Shown here piece by piece: positions 45,247 to 52,347 of a stretch of DNA of 64,000 nucleotides. How positions within the stretch are numbered: the stretch's first letter is position 1; each line of letters starts with the position of its first letter. Under the pieces are notes generated by a model, which had not been told where the DNA came from, did not search any database, and saw nothing but the letters and a program-made list of their open reading frames with translations. Source of the stretch: Pseudomonas syringae (GTDB lineage: Bacteria > Pseudomonadota > Gammaproteobacteria > Pseudomonadales > Pseudomonadaceae); NCBI RefSeq assembly GCF_021605415.1, contig NZ_WKEQ01000005.1:62001-126000 (forward strand), written 5' to 3'. A program made the position numbers and the translations under genes.

Positions 45247-46200
45247 TCAAGCGTTGCGCCGATCGATAAACCGCAAGCTGCGATACAGCGCCTCAATACG
45301 CGGCAACTCACAACCGGCCGCTTTCGCTGCCGCCAAAGGACGGGCATAAATGGCCTCCAGCTCCAGCGGACGTTTGTGCAAATAATCGTGATACATGCTC
45401 GGCCAGTAATCGGGTATTTTTTCGGTCATCGTCAACAAAAATTCGGCATAGCCCGGCGGCATGTCGTGGCCGCAAGCCTTGGCGCCTTCCACCACCTCGC
45501 TCATCAATGCCTGGATCAGCGAGCGACTGTCGGCATCGGCCATCAGTGGCGTTGTGCCGGCGCCGAGCAGCACCGAGAGGCCGTTATAAGGAATGTTCCA
45601 GACCAGTTTCTGCCAGCGTGCCTGATGCAGGTTCGGCATCGCTTGCGAGTCGATACCGGCGGCGCGGAACAGGGCGGCTCCCTCCTCGACCATCGCCATG
45701 CGCGCCAGCTCATCGATGGCCTGGCCACTGTGATAGCCGATATTCACCGCACCCAACGCCTGGTGGGTGATTTGCCCGGGGCTCTCGCGATGCACGCAGA
45801 TCAGGCATAGACCGCCAAGCAAATGCAGCGAATCAGGCAGCAACTCACGCAGACTGTCTTCGACATCCAGACCGTTTTGCAGCACCAGCACTTTGGCATC
45901 GTGCTTCGCCGCTTGAACGATGGCCGGGGCCAGACCGGCATTGCTGGTGGTCTTGGCGCCGACAAACAGCCAGTCGCAAGGCGGCATGTCTTCAGCCGAC
46001 GAATAGGCCTGAACCGGATTGAGCGTCAGCGCGCCATGCACCGCGCTGTCCACATGCAGACCGTTTTCAGCGACGGCCGCGAACTCGCTGCGTAACAGAA
46101 AATGCACGTCGAAACCGGCCCGTGCCAGCATCAACCCATAGAACCCCCCAATCGCCCCGGTGCCGATAATGCCCACCACCGGTTTTTTCACGCCCCCCAT
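45247..46200 (-). CDS. 2-dehydropantoate 2-reductase-like protein
   Basis: 317 residues from the ATG at 46200. Rossmann motif VVGIIGTGAIGGFYGLMLARAG, then the ApbA/PanE C-terminal domain (KLVWNIPYNGLSVLLGAGT with the conserved Lys and Asn). Some such proteins make pantoate for coenzyme A; many are paralogues with other substrates, so I do not assign panE. The ATG overlaps the stop of the thioredoxin-like gene (TGATG). Confidence 0.87.
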   Translation of the reverse strand: MGGVKKPVVGIIGTGAIGGFYGLMLARAGFDVHFLLRSEFAAVAENGLHVDSAVHGALTLNPVQAYSSAEDMPPCDWLFVGAKTTSNAGLAPAIVQAAKHDAKVLVLQNGLDVEDSLRELLPDSLHLLGGLCLICVHRESPGQITHQALGAVNIGYHSGQAIDELARMAMVEEGAALFRAAGIDSQAMPNLHQARWQKLVWNIPYNGLSVLLGAGTTPLMADADSRSLIQALMSEVVEGAKACGHDMPPGYAEFLLTMTEKIPDYWPSMYHDYLHKRPLELEAIYARPLAAAKAAGCELPRIEALYRSLRFIDRRNA

Positions 46201-46535
46201 CACGGCAACTCCTCTGCAGTTCGACCGAGCGCCTGTTCGACCGCCGCATTCAATGCGTCGGCACTCAGGCGCGTATGCAATGCCCCAAAGAACTCGCCGT
46301 CGCGCACCACAAACAGCGCCGGCAAATGAAAGACCTGATAACGCTCCACCACCCCGCCGTTGTCACCGGCGTCGATCCAGCATAGGCGATCGATATTCAA
46401 GCCAAGCGTCGGCAGCACTTCACGGGCATACCGGCAACTGGCGCAGCCGACACTGGTGAAAATAACCAGTGAAACACCGCTCATCGCCAGCAGCCGCTGA
46501 TCGGCGTCGAAATCGGTCAGTTGCGATTCGACCAC
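46200..46535 (-). CDS. Thioredoxin-fold protein with CxxC
   Basis: About 111 residues from a GTG at 46535 (VVESQLTDF...). Redox motif SVGCASCRYAREVLP, cis-proline FHLPALFVVRDGEFFGAL. It resembles small thioredoxins. The frame is open to 46598, but that part is antisense to the start of the divergent PilZ gene, so the start is uncertain. It leads the unit with the reductase and nucleotidase genes. Confidence 0.78.
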   Translation of the reverse strand: MVESQLTDFDADQRLLAMSGVSLVIFTSVGCASCRYAREVLPTLGLNIDRLCWIDAGDNGGVVERYQVFHLPALFVVRDGEFFGALHTRLSADALNAAVEQALGRTAEELP

Positions 46536-46551
46536 TATACTGGGGGAAACA

Positions 46552-47028
46552 ATGTCAGATGGCCGACACAGGGAATCAGTGCTCATGGGACGCTTCATTC
46601 CTCATCCGGACGATGTGCCCGTTGAATTAACGTTGCTCACGCCGGAGTGCATTTCACGGCAACAGCTGCACACTATCAGCCTCGGCGGGATCGCTTGCAA
46701 TTACCACCGCGCCTGGCGCCATGGCACGGCGCTGCAAGTGCGCATGCCGACGCTCAACGCCGACATCCGTTTTCCGGGCTACGTCGCCTGGTGTTTGCGG
46801 CGCAAAAAAGGCTATCTGGTGGGCATCGCTTTTACCGATGAGCAGACGCTGTTCAGTGCGCGAATGGGGGAGCAAGTGTGCCAGATCGAGCGCTTTTGCC
46901 GCCTCAACGACCCCCACGATGACTTGCAGGATATTCAAGCGCTGGCACTGCAATGGGTCGAACAACATGCCGACGAGTTCTCCCACGACACCGTTCGCAA
47001 GGCTTTTGCCCAGCCTGTGCTTGATTAA
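46552..47028 (+). CDS. PilZ-domain c-di-GMP-binding protein
   Basis: 158 residues. PilZ-like region: RFIPHPDDVPVEL at the N-terminus and TISLGGIACNYHRAW in the second motif, but the classic RxxxR and D/NxSxxG motifs are weak (ISLGG lacks D), so binding of c-di-GMP needs proof. Start at 46552 has GGGGGA five bases before; an ATG at 46585 is the alternative. It precedes the class I DAHP synthase gene. Confidence 0.75.
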   Translation: MSDGRHRESVLMGRFIPHPDDVPVELTLLTPECISRQQLHTISLGGIACNYHRAWRHGTALQVRMPTLNADIRFPGYVAWCLRRKKGYLVGIAFTDEQTLFSARMGEQVCQIERFCRLNDPHDDLQDIQALALQWVEQHADEFSHDTVRKAFAQPVLD

Positions 47029-47157
47029 AGCCGCCTCTGCCCATTGTCGAGCAGCGTCTGACGCGCTAAGGTTCGGCTCCCCGACGCGCTTAAATCTGCT
47101 GTGCTCCGCCGCGCGGGGATCGCTGGCGGCCGGCACCCGTGACCTGACGAGTAAACG

Positions 47158-48234
47158 ATGGCTGATTTACCGATCAACGACCTAAACGTCGCCTCCAACG
47201 AGACGCTGATCACTCCTGACCAGCTCAAGCGCGATATTCCTCTGAGCGACGCCGCCCTGCGCACCGTCACCAAGGGCCGCGAAGTCATCCGCAATATTCT
47301 CGATGGCACCGACCACCGTTTGTTTGTGGTGATCGGGCCTTGCTCGATCCACGACATCAAGGCTGCCCACGAATACGCCGAGCGCCTCAAGGTGCTGGCC
47401 GAAGAAGTGTCGGACACCTTGTATCTGGTCATGCGCGTGTATTTCGAGAAGCCGCGCACTACCGTCGGCTGGAAAGGCCTGATCAACGATCCGTATCTGG
47501 ACGACTCGTTCAAGATTCAGGACGGCTTGCACATCGGTCGCCAGTTACTGCTGGATCTGGCTGAAAAAGGCCTGCCGACCGCCACCGAAGCGCTTGACCC
47601 GATCTCCCCGCAATACCTGCAGGATCTGATCAGTTGGTCGGCCATCGGCGCCCGCACCACCGAATCCCAGACCCACCGTGAAATGGCTTCCGGCCTGTCC
47701 TCTGCCGTCGGCTTCAAGAACGGCACCGACGGCGGCCTGACCGTGGCGATCAATGCCTTGCAGTCGGTTTCCAGTCCGCACCGTTTCCTGGGCATCAACC
47801 AGGAAGGTGGCGTGTCGATCGTCACCACCAAGGGCAATGCCTACGGCCACGTCGTGTTGCGCGGTGGCAACGGCAAGCCGAACTACGATTCGGTCAGCGT
47901 TGCCCTGTGCGAACAGGCGCTGGACAAGGCGAAGATCAAGCCGAACATCATGGTCGATTGCAGTCACGCCAACTCCAACAAGGATCCGGCCCTGCAACCG
48001 CTGGTGATGGAAAACGTCGCCAATCAGATCCTCGAAGGCAATCAGTCGATCATCGGCCTGATGGTCGAGAGCCATCTGAACTGGGGCTGCCAGGCGATTC
48101 CCAAAGACCTCGCCGACTTGCAATACGGCGTGTCGATCACCGATGCCTGCATCGACTGGTCCGCCACCGAGAACACCTTGCGCAGCATGCACGCCAAGCT
48201 CAAGGATGTTCTGCCCAAGCGTCAGCGCAGCTGA
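47158..48234 (+). CDS. Class I 3-deoxy-7-phosphoheptulonate synthase (AroF/G/H type)
   Basis: 358 residues. The class I DAHP synthase motifs are plain: LFVVIGPCSIHD, YFEKPRTTVGWKGLINDP, GARTTESQTHREMASGLS, and MVDCSHANSNKDP. It shares a reaction with the class II enzyme at 31659 but is unrelated by close sequence. Which aromatic amino acid inhibits it cannot be read with certainty. A bidirectional terminator follows. Confidence 0.95.
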   Translation: MADLPINDLNVASNETLITPDQLKRDIPLSDAALRTVTKGREVIRNILDGTDHRLFVVIGPCSIHDIKAAHEYAERLKVLAEEVSDTLYLVMRVYFEKPRTTVGWKGLINDPYLDDSFKIQDGLHIGRQLLLDLAEKGLPTATEALDPISPQYLQDLISWSAIGARTTESQTHREMASGLSSAVGFKNGTDGGLTVAINALQSVSSPHRFLGINQEGGVSIVTTKGNAYGHVVLRGGNGKPNYDSVSVALCEQALDKAKIKPNIMVDCSHANSNKDPALQPLVMENVANQILEGNQSIIGLMVESHLNWGCQAIPKDLADLQYGVSITDACIDWSATENTLRSMHAKLKDVLPKRQRS

Positions 48235-48251
48235 TAACCGTTTTGCAGACA

Positions 48252-48284
48252 TAAAAAAACGCCGGGCTCAGCCCGGCGTTTTTG
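48252..48284. terminator. Bidirectional terminator
   Basis: ACGCCGGGC/GCCCGGCGT stem with A run left and T run right, between the convergent DAHP synthase and acetyltransferase genes. Confidence 0.93.
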
Positions 48285-48301
48285 TGTGTGGGGTATTGGG
48301 T

Positions 48302-48583
48302 TCAGATTTTCGCGGCGCGGCGCTGATGGCGTTCCATGTAGCGCTCGACGTAAGAACATGACGGAATCACCGTGTAGCCCATTTCTTCAGCATATTGCAG
48401 CGCCTGCTCGGTCAGCGCGGCCGCAATGCCTCGGCCACGCAAGGCGTTGGGCACGAACGTGCGATAAATATCCAGGGTCTGCTTACCCAGATCCATATAG
48501 GTCAGATAGGCACGATGACCGTCCACATTGGTCTCGAACTGATGACCAGCCTGGTCATGGTGGATGGACAACGCCTCGCTCAT
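48302..48583 (-). CDS. Small GNAT-type N-acetyltransferase (YjdJ/NATD1-like)
   Basis: 93 residues, the mini-GNAT fold with acetyl-CoA loop VPNALRGRGIAAALTEQAL and C-terminal VIPSCSYVERYMERH. Target unknown. Start at 48583 with GAGGAG upstream; the longer open frame is non-coding extension. Confidence 0.88.
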   Translation of the reverse strand: MSEALSIHHDQAGHQFETNVDGHRAYLTYMDLGKQTLDIYRTFVPNALRGRGIAAALTEQALQYAEEMGYTVIPSCSYVERYMERHQRRAAKI

Positions 48584-49220
48584 CACAACTCCTCGCGGGT
48601 CTTGAATTCTGACCCCTACCTTACCGATGTTTTCCCGGCGAAGGAACAACAACGCCACCCCGTGCCTGATTGGACTTCGGGAAGAACCGCACCGATCTCG
48701 CACAATCGAACACATGACAAATAGTAGGCACCATTGCTGAAAATGCTCAAGGTACGCTCGTCATCACGCTCGCTGGCGGGTGCCGTTCCGGTGGTCGCAG
48801 ACTGGCCGGCGGGAAAATTTCCCAAGCCTGAAGCCTGAACATTTGCCGGATATTGAGACTTGAGACGTGTCGGTTTTTTTAAAGTCACCTCAACTTGGAC
48901 AAAGAGGTGCGACGCACTACGCAATTCCCCAACAAAAGTGTAGACGAAACCATATACACAGACTTTAGCCAAGACCGTAAAAACAATGGACACACAGCGG
49001 AACTTTCCCGGCAAAAACCGCTCAGCTCGCGGCTTGTAGCTGATTATTTTTTAAACAGCCCACTTAAAAGTTGCTCGAAAAAGAATCAACGCCTACAATT
49101 TTTTTTGCTTCTTGCGCTACGTCAGTTTACTTACTACAAGTAATGGGTAGTATGTACGCCGGCTATTTCCTCACTCGGAGGAGACAGTCACTTAATTGAA
49201 AGTCCTTGAAGGGGAACACG
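48584..49220. other. Long intergenic region upstream of oprI
   Basis: 637 bases. The left part is the GNAT promoter side. From ~48,870 the sequence becomes AT-rich with T runs. A small hairpin TCAGCT/AGCTGA followed by a T-rich tail is at 49022-49055, and the oprI promoter at 49071-49099. A minus-strand open frame (48616-49014) covers much of it but looks non-coding. A small RNA is possible, not shown. Confidence 0.5.
49071..49099 (+). promoter_or_regulatory. oprI promoter
   Basis: TTGCTC (49071-49076), 17 bases, TACAAT (49094-49099): a near-consensus -10 inside a strongly AT-rich stretch, as expected for one of the most expressed genes. The leader would be about 115 bases. Confidence 0.7.
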
Positions 49221-49472
49221 ATGAACAACGTTCTGAAATTCTCTGCTCTGGCTCTGGCCGCAGTTCTGGCTACCGGTTGCAGCAGCGCATCGAAAGAAAC
49301 CGAAGCACGTCTGACCGCTACTGAAGACGCAGCTGCTCGCTCCCAGGCTCGTGCAGACGAAGCTTACCGTAAAGCTGATGAAGCTCTGGCTGCTGCTCAA
49401 AAAGCACAACAGACTGCTGACGAAGCTAACGAGCGTGCTCTGCGCATGCTGGACAAAGCTAGCCGCAAGTAA
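49221..49472 (+). CDS. oprI: Major outer-membrane lipoprotein OprI (Lpp-like)
   Basis: 83 residues: signal peptide with lipobox ATGC (Cys20), then a long alanine-rich heptad helix (trimeric coiled coil) and C-terminal ASRK. As in E. coli Lpp, the terminal lysine is the likely site of attachment to peptidoglycan. Start at 49221 after AGGGG. Codon use is strongly biased, unlike most neighbours. An L,D-transpeptidase gene is the convergent neighbour. Confidence 0.96.
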   Translation: MNNVLKFSALALAAVLATGCSSASKETEARLTATEDAAARSQARADEAYRKADEALAAAQKAQQTADEANERALRMLDKASRK

Positions 49473-49493
49473 TAATCCCTCGGGATTGTTATC

Positions 49494-49526
49494 AGCCGAC
49501 CCATTCATTTGGGTCGGCTTTTTTAT
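49494..49526 (+). terminator. oprI terminator
   Basis: AGCCGACCCA/TGGGTCGGCT stem with a six-base loop and T run. A second hairpin (49523-49552, ATTGCC...GGCAAT) follows at once. Confidence 0.93.
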
Positions 49527-49550
49527 TGCCTGGACGTTCGTCCGGGCAAT

Positions 49551-49586
49551 AAAAAACCCGTCGATGCCTGACACATCGACGGGTTG
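49551..49586 (-). terminator. Terminator of the L,D-transpeptidase gene
   Basis: On the minus strand, AACCCGTCGATG/CATCGACGGGTT stem followed by a T run (plus-strand A51-A56), nine bases from the stop. Confidence 0.9.
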
Positions 49587-49597
49587 TCGATCAGACC

Positions 49598-50569
49598 TTA
49601 CTGCTGAAGATCGATCGGTGCGCTCGAGACAATCGGTGCAGACGTATTCGGCGTAGCGATTTCCGTCGGCAGGCCATCTTCAGCCGCAACGACATCACGC
49701 ACAACATCCCAGTCCATGCGCAGATTGCTGGTGACGTCTTCACGCTTGAGCATCGCGTTGATCACCGCCGTGTGCTTGTCGACCACTGACGGGTTGCCCT
49801 TGTCGTCAATCGGCGTGTGCGCCTCCAGGTAAACCTTGCCGCCGCTGCGACCGAACTTATACGCATCGTTGAGGATACGCACCGACGTACCCACCGGCAC
49901 CATGCCAGCCATTTCCAGCACGTTGTTGTTGTACATGCGGAAGCAGCCGTGGCTGGTGCGCATGCCAATGCCGAACTTCTTGTTCGAACCGTGGATCAGG
50001 TAGCCCGGCGTGCCGAGGGTGAACTTGAACGGGCCCAGCGGGTTATCGGGACCGGCCGGCACCACGTTTGGCAGCGGATCGCCGTCGGCGGCGTGTTCGG
50101 CCTTGATCGAGGCTGGCGGCGTCCAGGTCGGGTTCGGCGTCTTGGCGATGATCGAGGTATGTGCGATCGGCGAGCCCCAGCCTTCACGACCGATGCCCAG
50201 CGGGAATGTGTAGACCACGTTCCGGCCTTTCGGGAAATAGTAGAGGCGGTATTCAGCGAGGTTGATCACGATGCCTTCACGCGGGCCCGGCGGCAGGATG
50301 AAGCGCGTCGGCAGGACGATTTCAGTCCCGGCGCCCGGCAACCAGGCATCGACACCCGGGTTGGCCGCAACCATTTCCGAATAGCCCAGGTCGTAGGCGG
50401 TGCCCAGATCGGCGAACGTGTCTTCGTACTTGGCTTTGATCACCTGCACCTGACCGATGATGTCTTCACCGGGTGGTGGCAGGGGAAACTCCAATGCAGC
50501 AACGGGACCGGCCACACACAGGGCGGCAAGTGACAGGCAGCGGGCGACGGCGGGAAAGCGCGGCAACAT
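49598..50569 (-). CDS. L,D-transpeptidase (ErfK/YbiS-type)
   Basis: 323 residues. Signal peptide (~1-25, ending PVAALEFPLP), a LysM-like segment (~45-90), and a YkuD catalytic domain with HGSN and the SHGCFRMYN motif bearing the nucleophilic cysteine (~210-218). Periplasmic enzyme that forms 3-3 crosslinks or joins Lpp-type lipoprotein to peptidoglycan. Start at 50569 after AAGGA. The convergent oprI makes lipoprotein anchoring the likely job. Confidence 0.93.
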   Translation of the reverse strand: MLPRFPAVARCLSLAALCVAGPVAALEFPLPPPGEDIIGQVQVIKAKYEDTFADLGTAYDLGYSEMVAANPGVDAWLPGAGTEIVLPTRFILPPGPREGIVINLAEYRLYYFPKGRNVVYTFPLGIGREGWGSPIAHTSIIAKTPNPTWTPPASIKAEHAADGDPLPNVVPAGPDNPLGPFKFTLGTPGYLIHGSNKKFGIGMRTSHGCFRMYNNNVLEMAGMVPVGTSVRILNDAYKFGRSGGKVYLEAHTPIDDKGNPSVVDKHTAVINAMLKREDVTSNLRMDWDVVRDVVAAEDGLPTEIATPNTSAPIVSSAPIDLQQ

Positions 50570-50677
50570 CCGGAAAATCCTTCGCGTGATCAACAGGGCT
50601 ATATAAAGAGCGCGATTGTACACTGCGTCTTGAGGATTCGGGGAGATCACCCTGCGGCAGGCGATACAAGGCATTTA

Positions 50678-50695
50678 TGCAGGAGCGAGCCTGCA
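50678..50695. repeat. Short REP-like hairpin
   Basis: GCAGG-AGCGAG-CCTGC, the same small element as at 39741-39763 in reverse. Confidence 0.55.
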
Positions 50696-50696
50696 A

Positions 50697-50990
50697 TTAC
50701 AGCTCAAACCGTAATTCAGGCCAGATCGGCGATGTCCCGCGCTTCTGCGATTCCAGGATCGCCCGGCACAACGAGCACAGGCGCTGATCCTGAAACACTC
50801 GACGATCCACGCTCGACCAGCGCGGTTGCGCTGGCAACAAACAGCCGCACAAGGTGCGATCCGCCGAACCACCGAGCTCCAGCTGACGGGTCACCAGATG
50901 CACCCGCACTTCCTGGCAGGCGAACAGATCCAGCTGTTCGTCAGGCTCGATCAGTTGGTAGGCAAACAGGGACCAGGCAGGACGCGGCAT
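50697..50990 (-). CDS. Conserved small protein, possible zinc binder
   Basis: 97 residues from the ATG at 50990, with GGAG seven bases before. Cysteines occur as CGC and CSLC in the C-terminal half, which could hold a metal. No known domain is recognised, and there is no membrane segment. It lies between the L,D-transpeptidase and tesA genes, all on the minus strand. Confidence 0.7.
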   Translation of the reverse strand: MPRPAWSLFAYQLIEPDEQLDLFACQEVRVHLVTRQLELGGSADRTLCGCLLPAQPRWSSVDRRVFQDQRLCSLCRAILESQKRGTSPIWPELRFEL

Positions 50991-51047
50991 CGGGGGCTCC
51001 AATCAGGGGGGCGCCACATTAGCCGAAAGCCTGCCGCTAGAAAAGCG

Positions 51048-51653
51048 TCATAACAGCGGTTTTAGCGTAGGCCAGACATTTTCCAGCAACCGGCCCTGAG
51101 CCCCGGCGGCCGGGTGCAATCCATCGGCCTGCATCAGATCCGCATGACCGCCGACGCCTTCGAGGAAAAACGGCACCAGCGGGATGTTTTTCTCATCGGC
51201 GAGTTTGCCGTATACCTCTGCAAAAGCGTCGGTGTAGCGCTTGCCGTAATTGGGCGGCAATTGCATGCCAAGCAGGAGCACCTTCGCACCGCTCTGGCGG
51301 GAGCTGTCGATCATCGAGGCAAGATTTTGTTGCAATTGTGTCGGCGGCATTCCACGCAAGCCATCGTTGCCACCCAATTCGAGGATCACCAATTCCGGCT
51401 TATGCTCTGCAAGCAGCGCCGGCAGCCGCGCCTGGCCTCCCGCACTGGTGTCGCCACTGATGGAGGCATTGATCACTTTATCGTCAAAACCTTCGTCCTT
51501 GAGCCGCTGCTCAAGCAACGCAACCCACCCTGTCCGGGTATCCAGGCCGAAAGCGGCGCTGATACTATCGCCAACGATCAGGACTGTACCCGCCGCTGCG
51601 TTCTGGGCCATGCACGTCAAGGCCAGGCCAGCACTCAATAACCACACACGCAT
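51048..51653 (-). CDS. tesA: Periplasmic SGNH hydrolase TesA (arylesterase/thioesterase I)
   Basis: 201 residues. Signal peptide (~1-21, ending NAAAG), then SGNH blocks: VGDSISAAFG (Ser), GGNDG, and DGLHP (Asp, His). E. coli TesA hydrolyses acyl-CoA and esters in the periplasm. Start at 51653, six bases after GGAG. It is divergent from ybbA with only ten bases between, the same arrangement as in E. coli. Confidence 0.95.
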   Translation of the reverse strand: MRVWLLSAGLALTCMAQNAAAGTVLIVGDSISAAFGLDTRTGWVALLEQRLKDEGFDDKVINASISGDTSAGGQARLPALLAEHKPELVILELGGNDGLRGMPPTQLQQNLASMIDSSRQSGAKVLLLGMQLPPNYGKRYTDAFAEVYGKLADEKNIPLVPFFLEGVGGHADLMQADGLHPAAGAQGRLLENVWPTLKPLL

Positions 51654-51663
51654 CGGATTCTCC

Positions 51664-52347
51664 ATGGGCGCAAGTATTCTCACCGCGAAGAACCTTAGCA
51701 AAGTGGTTCCCAGCGCGGAAGGTGAACTGACCATCCTGCACGAACTCAGCCTGGAACTGAACAAGGGCGACAGCCTGGCCATTGTCGGCGCATCCGGTTC
51801 CGGCAAATCGACCCTGCTCGGCCTGCTTGCCGGCCTCGACCTGCCCAGCAGCGGTGAAGTCACCCTCGCCGGCCAGGCCTTGAGCGCTCTGGACGAAGAC
51901 CAGCGCGCGCGTATCCGCGCCGAGCACGTGGGTTTTGTCTTTCAATCGTTTCAGTTGCTCGACAGCCTCAATGCGCTGGAAAACGTCATGCTGCCGCTGG
52001 AACTCGATGGTCGCAAAGACGCCCGTGGTCGCGCCACTGAACTGTTGCAGCGTGTCGGCCTCGGCCAGCGCCTGACCCATTCGCCACGCCAGCTCTCCGG
52101 CGGTGAACAACAGCGCGTGGCGATTGCCCGCGCATTCGCCGCCGAGCCCGATGTGCTGTTCGCCGACGAACCGACCGGCAACCTCGACAGCCACACCGGC
52201 GAGCGCATCAGCGACTTGTTGTTCGAATTGAACAAGGAACGCGGCACCACCCTGGTGCTGGTGACCCACGACGAACGTCTGGCGCATCGTTGCCGGCGCC
52301 TGATCCGTCTTGAAGCCGGCCTTTTGGTCGCCCCCCTGGAGCCTTGA
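51664..52347 (+). CDS. ybbA: ABC transporter ATPase YbbA
   Basis: 227 residues of the MacB/LolD-type ATPases. Walker A GASGSGKST, Q-loop VFQSFQLLDSL, signature LSGGEQQRVAIARA, Walker B VLFADEPTGNLD and H-loop VTHD are all intact. It pairs with the permease YbbP, whose ATG overlaps its stop (TGATG). The substrate of the YbbAP system is not settled; hydrophobic compounds or lipids are suggested by its link to TesA. Confidence 0.95.
   Translation: MGASILTAKNLSKVVPSAEGELTILHELSLELNKGDSLAIVGASGSGKSTLLGLLAGLDLPSSGEVTLAGQALSALDEDQRARIRAEHVGFVFQSFQLLDSLNALENVMLPLELDGRKDARGRATELLQRVGLGQRLTHSPRQLSGGEQQRVAIARAFAAEPDVLFADEPTGNLDSHTGERISDLLFELNKERGTTLVLVTHDERLAHRCRRLIRLEAGLLVAPLEP

Noticed and set aside
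48616..49014. 132-codon minus-strand open frame upstream of oprI
   Set aside because: No ribosome site and odd composition; it runs from an AT-rich promoter zone into the GNAT leader. A small RNA is as likely as a protein.
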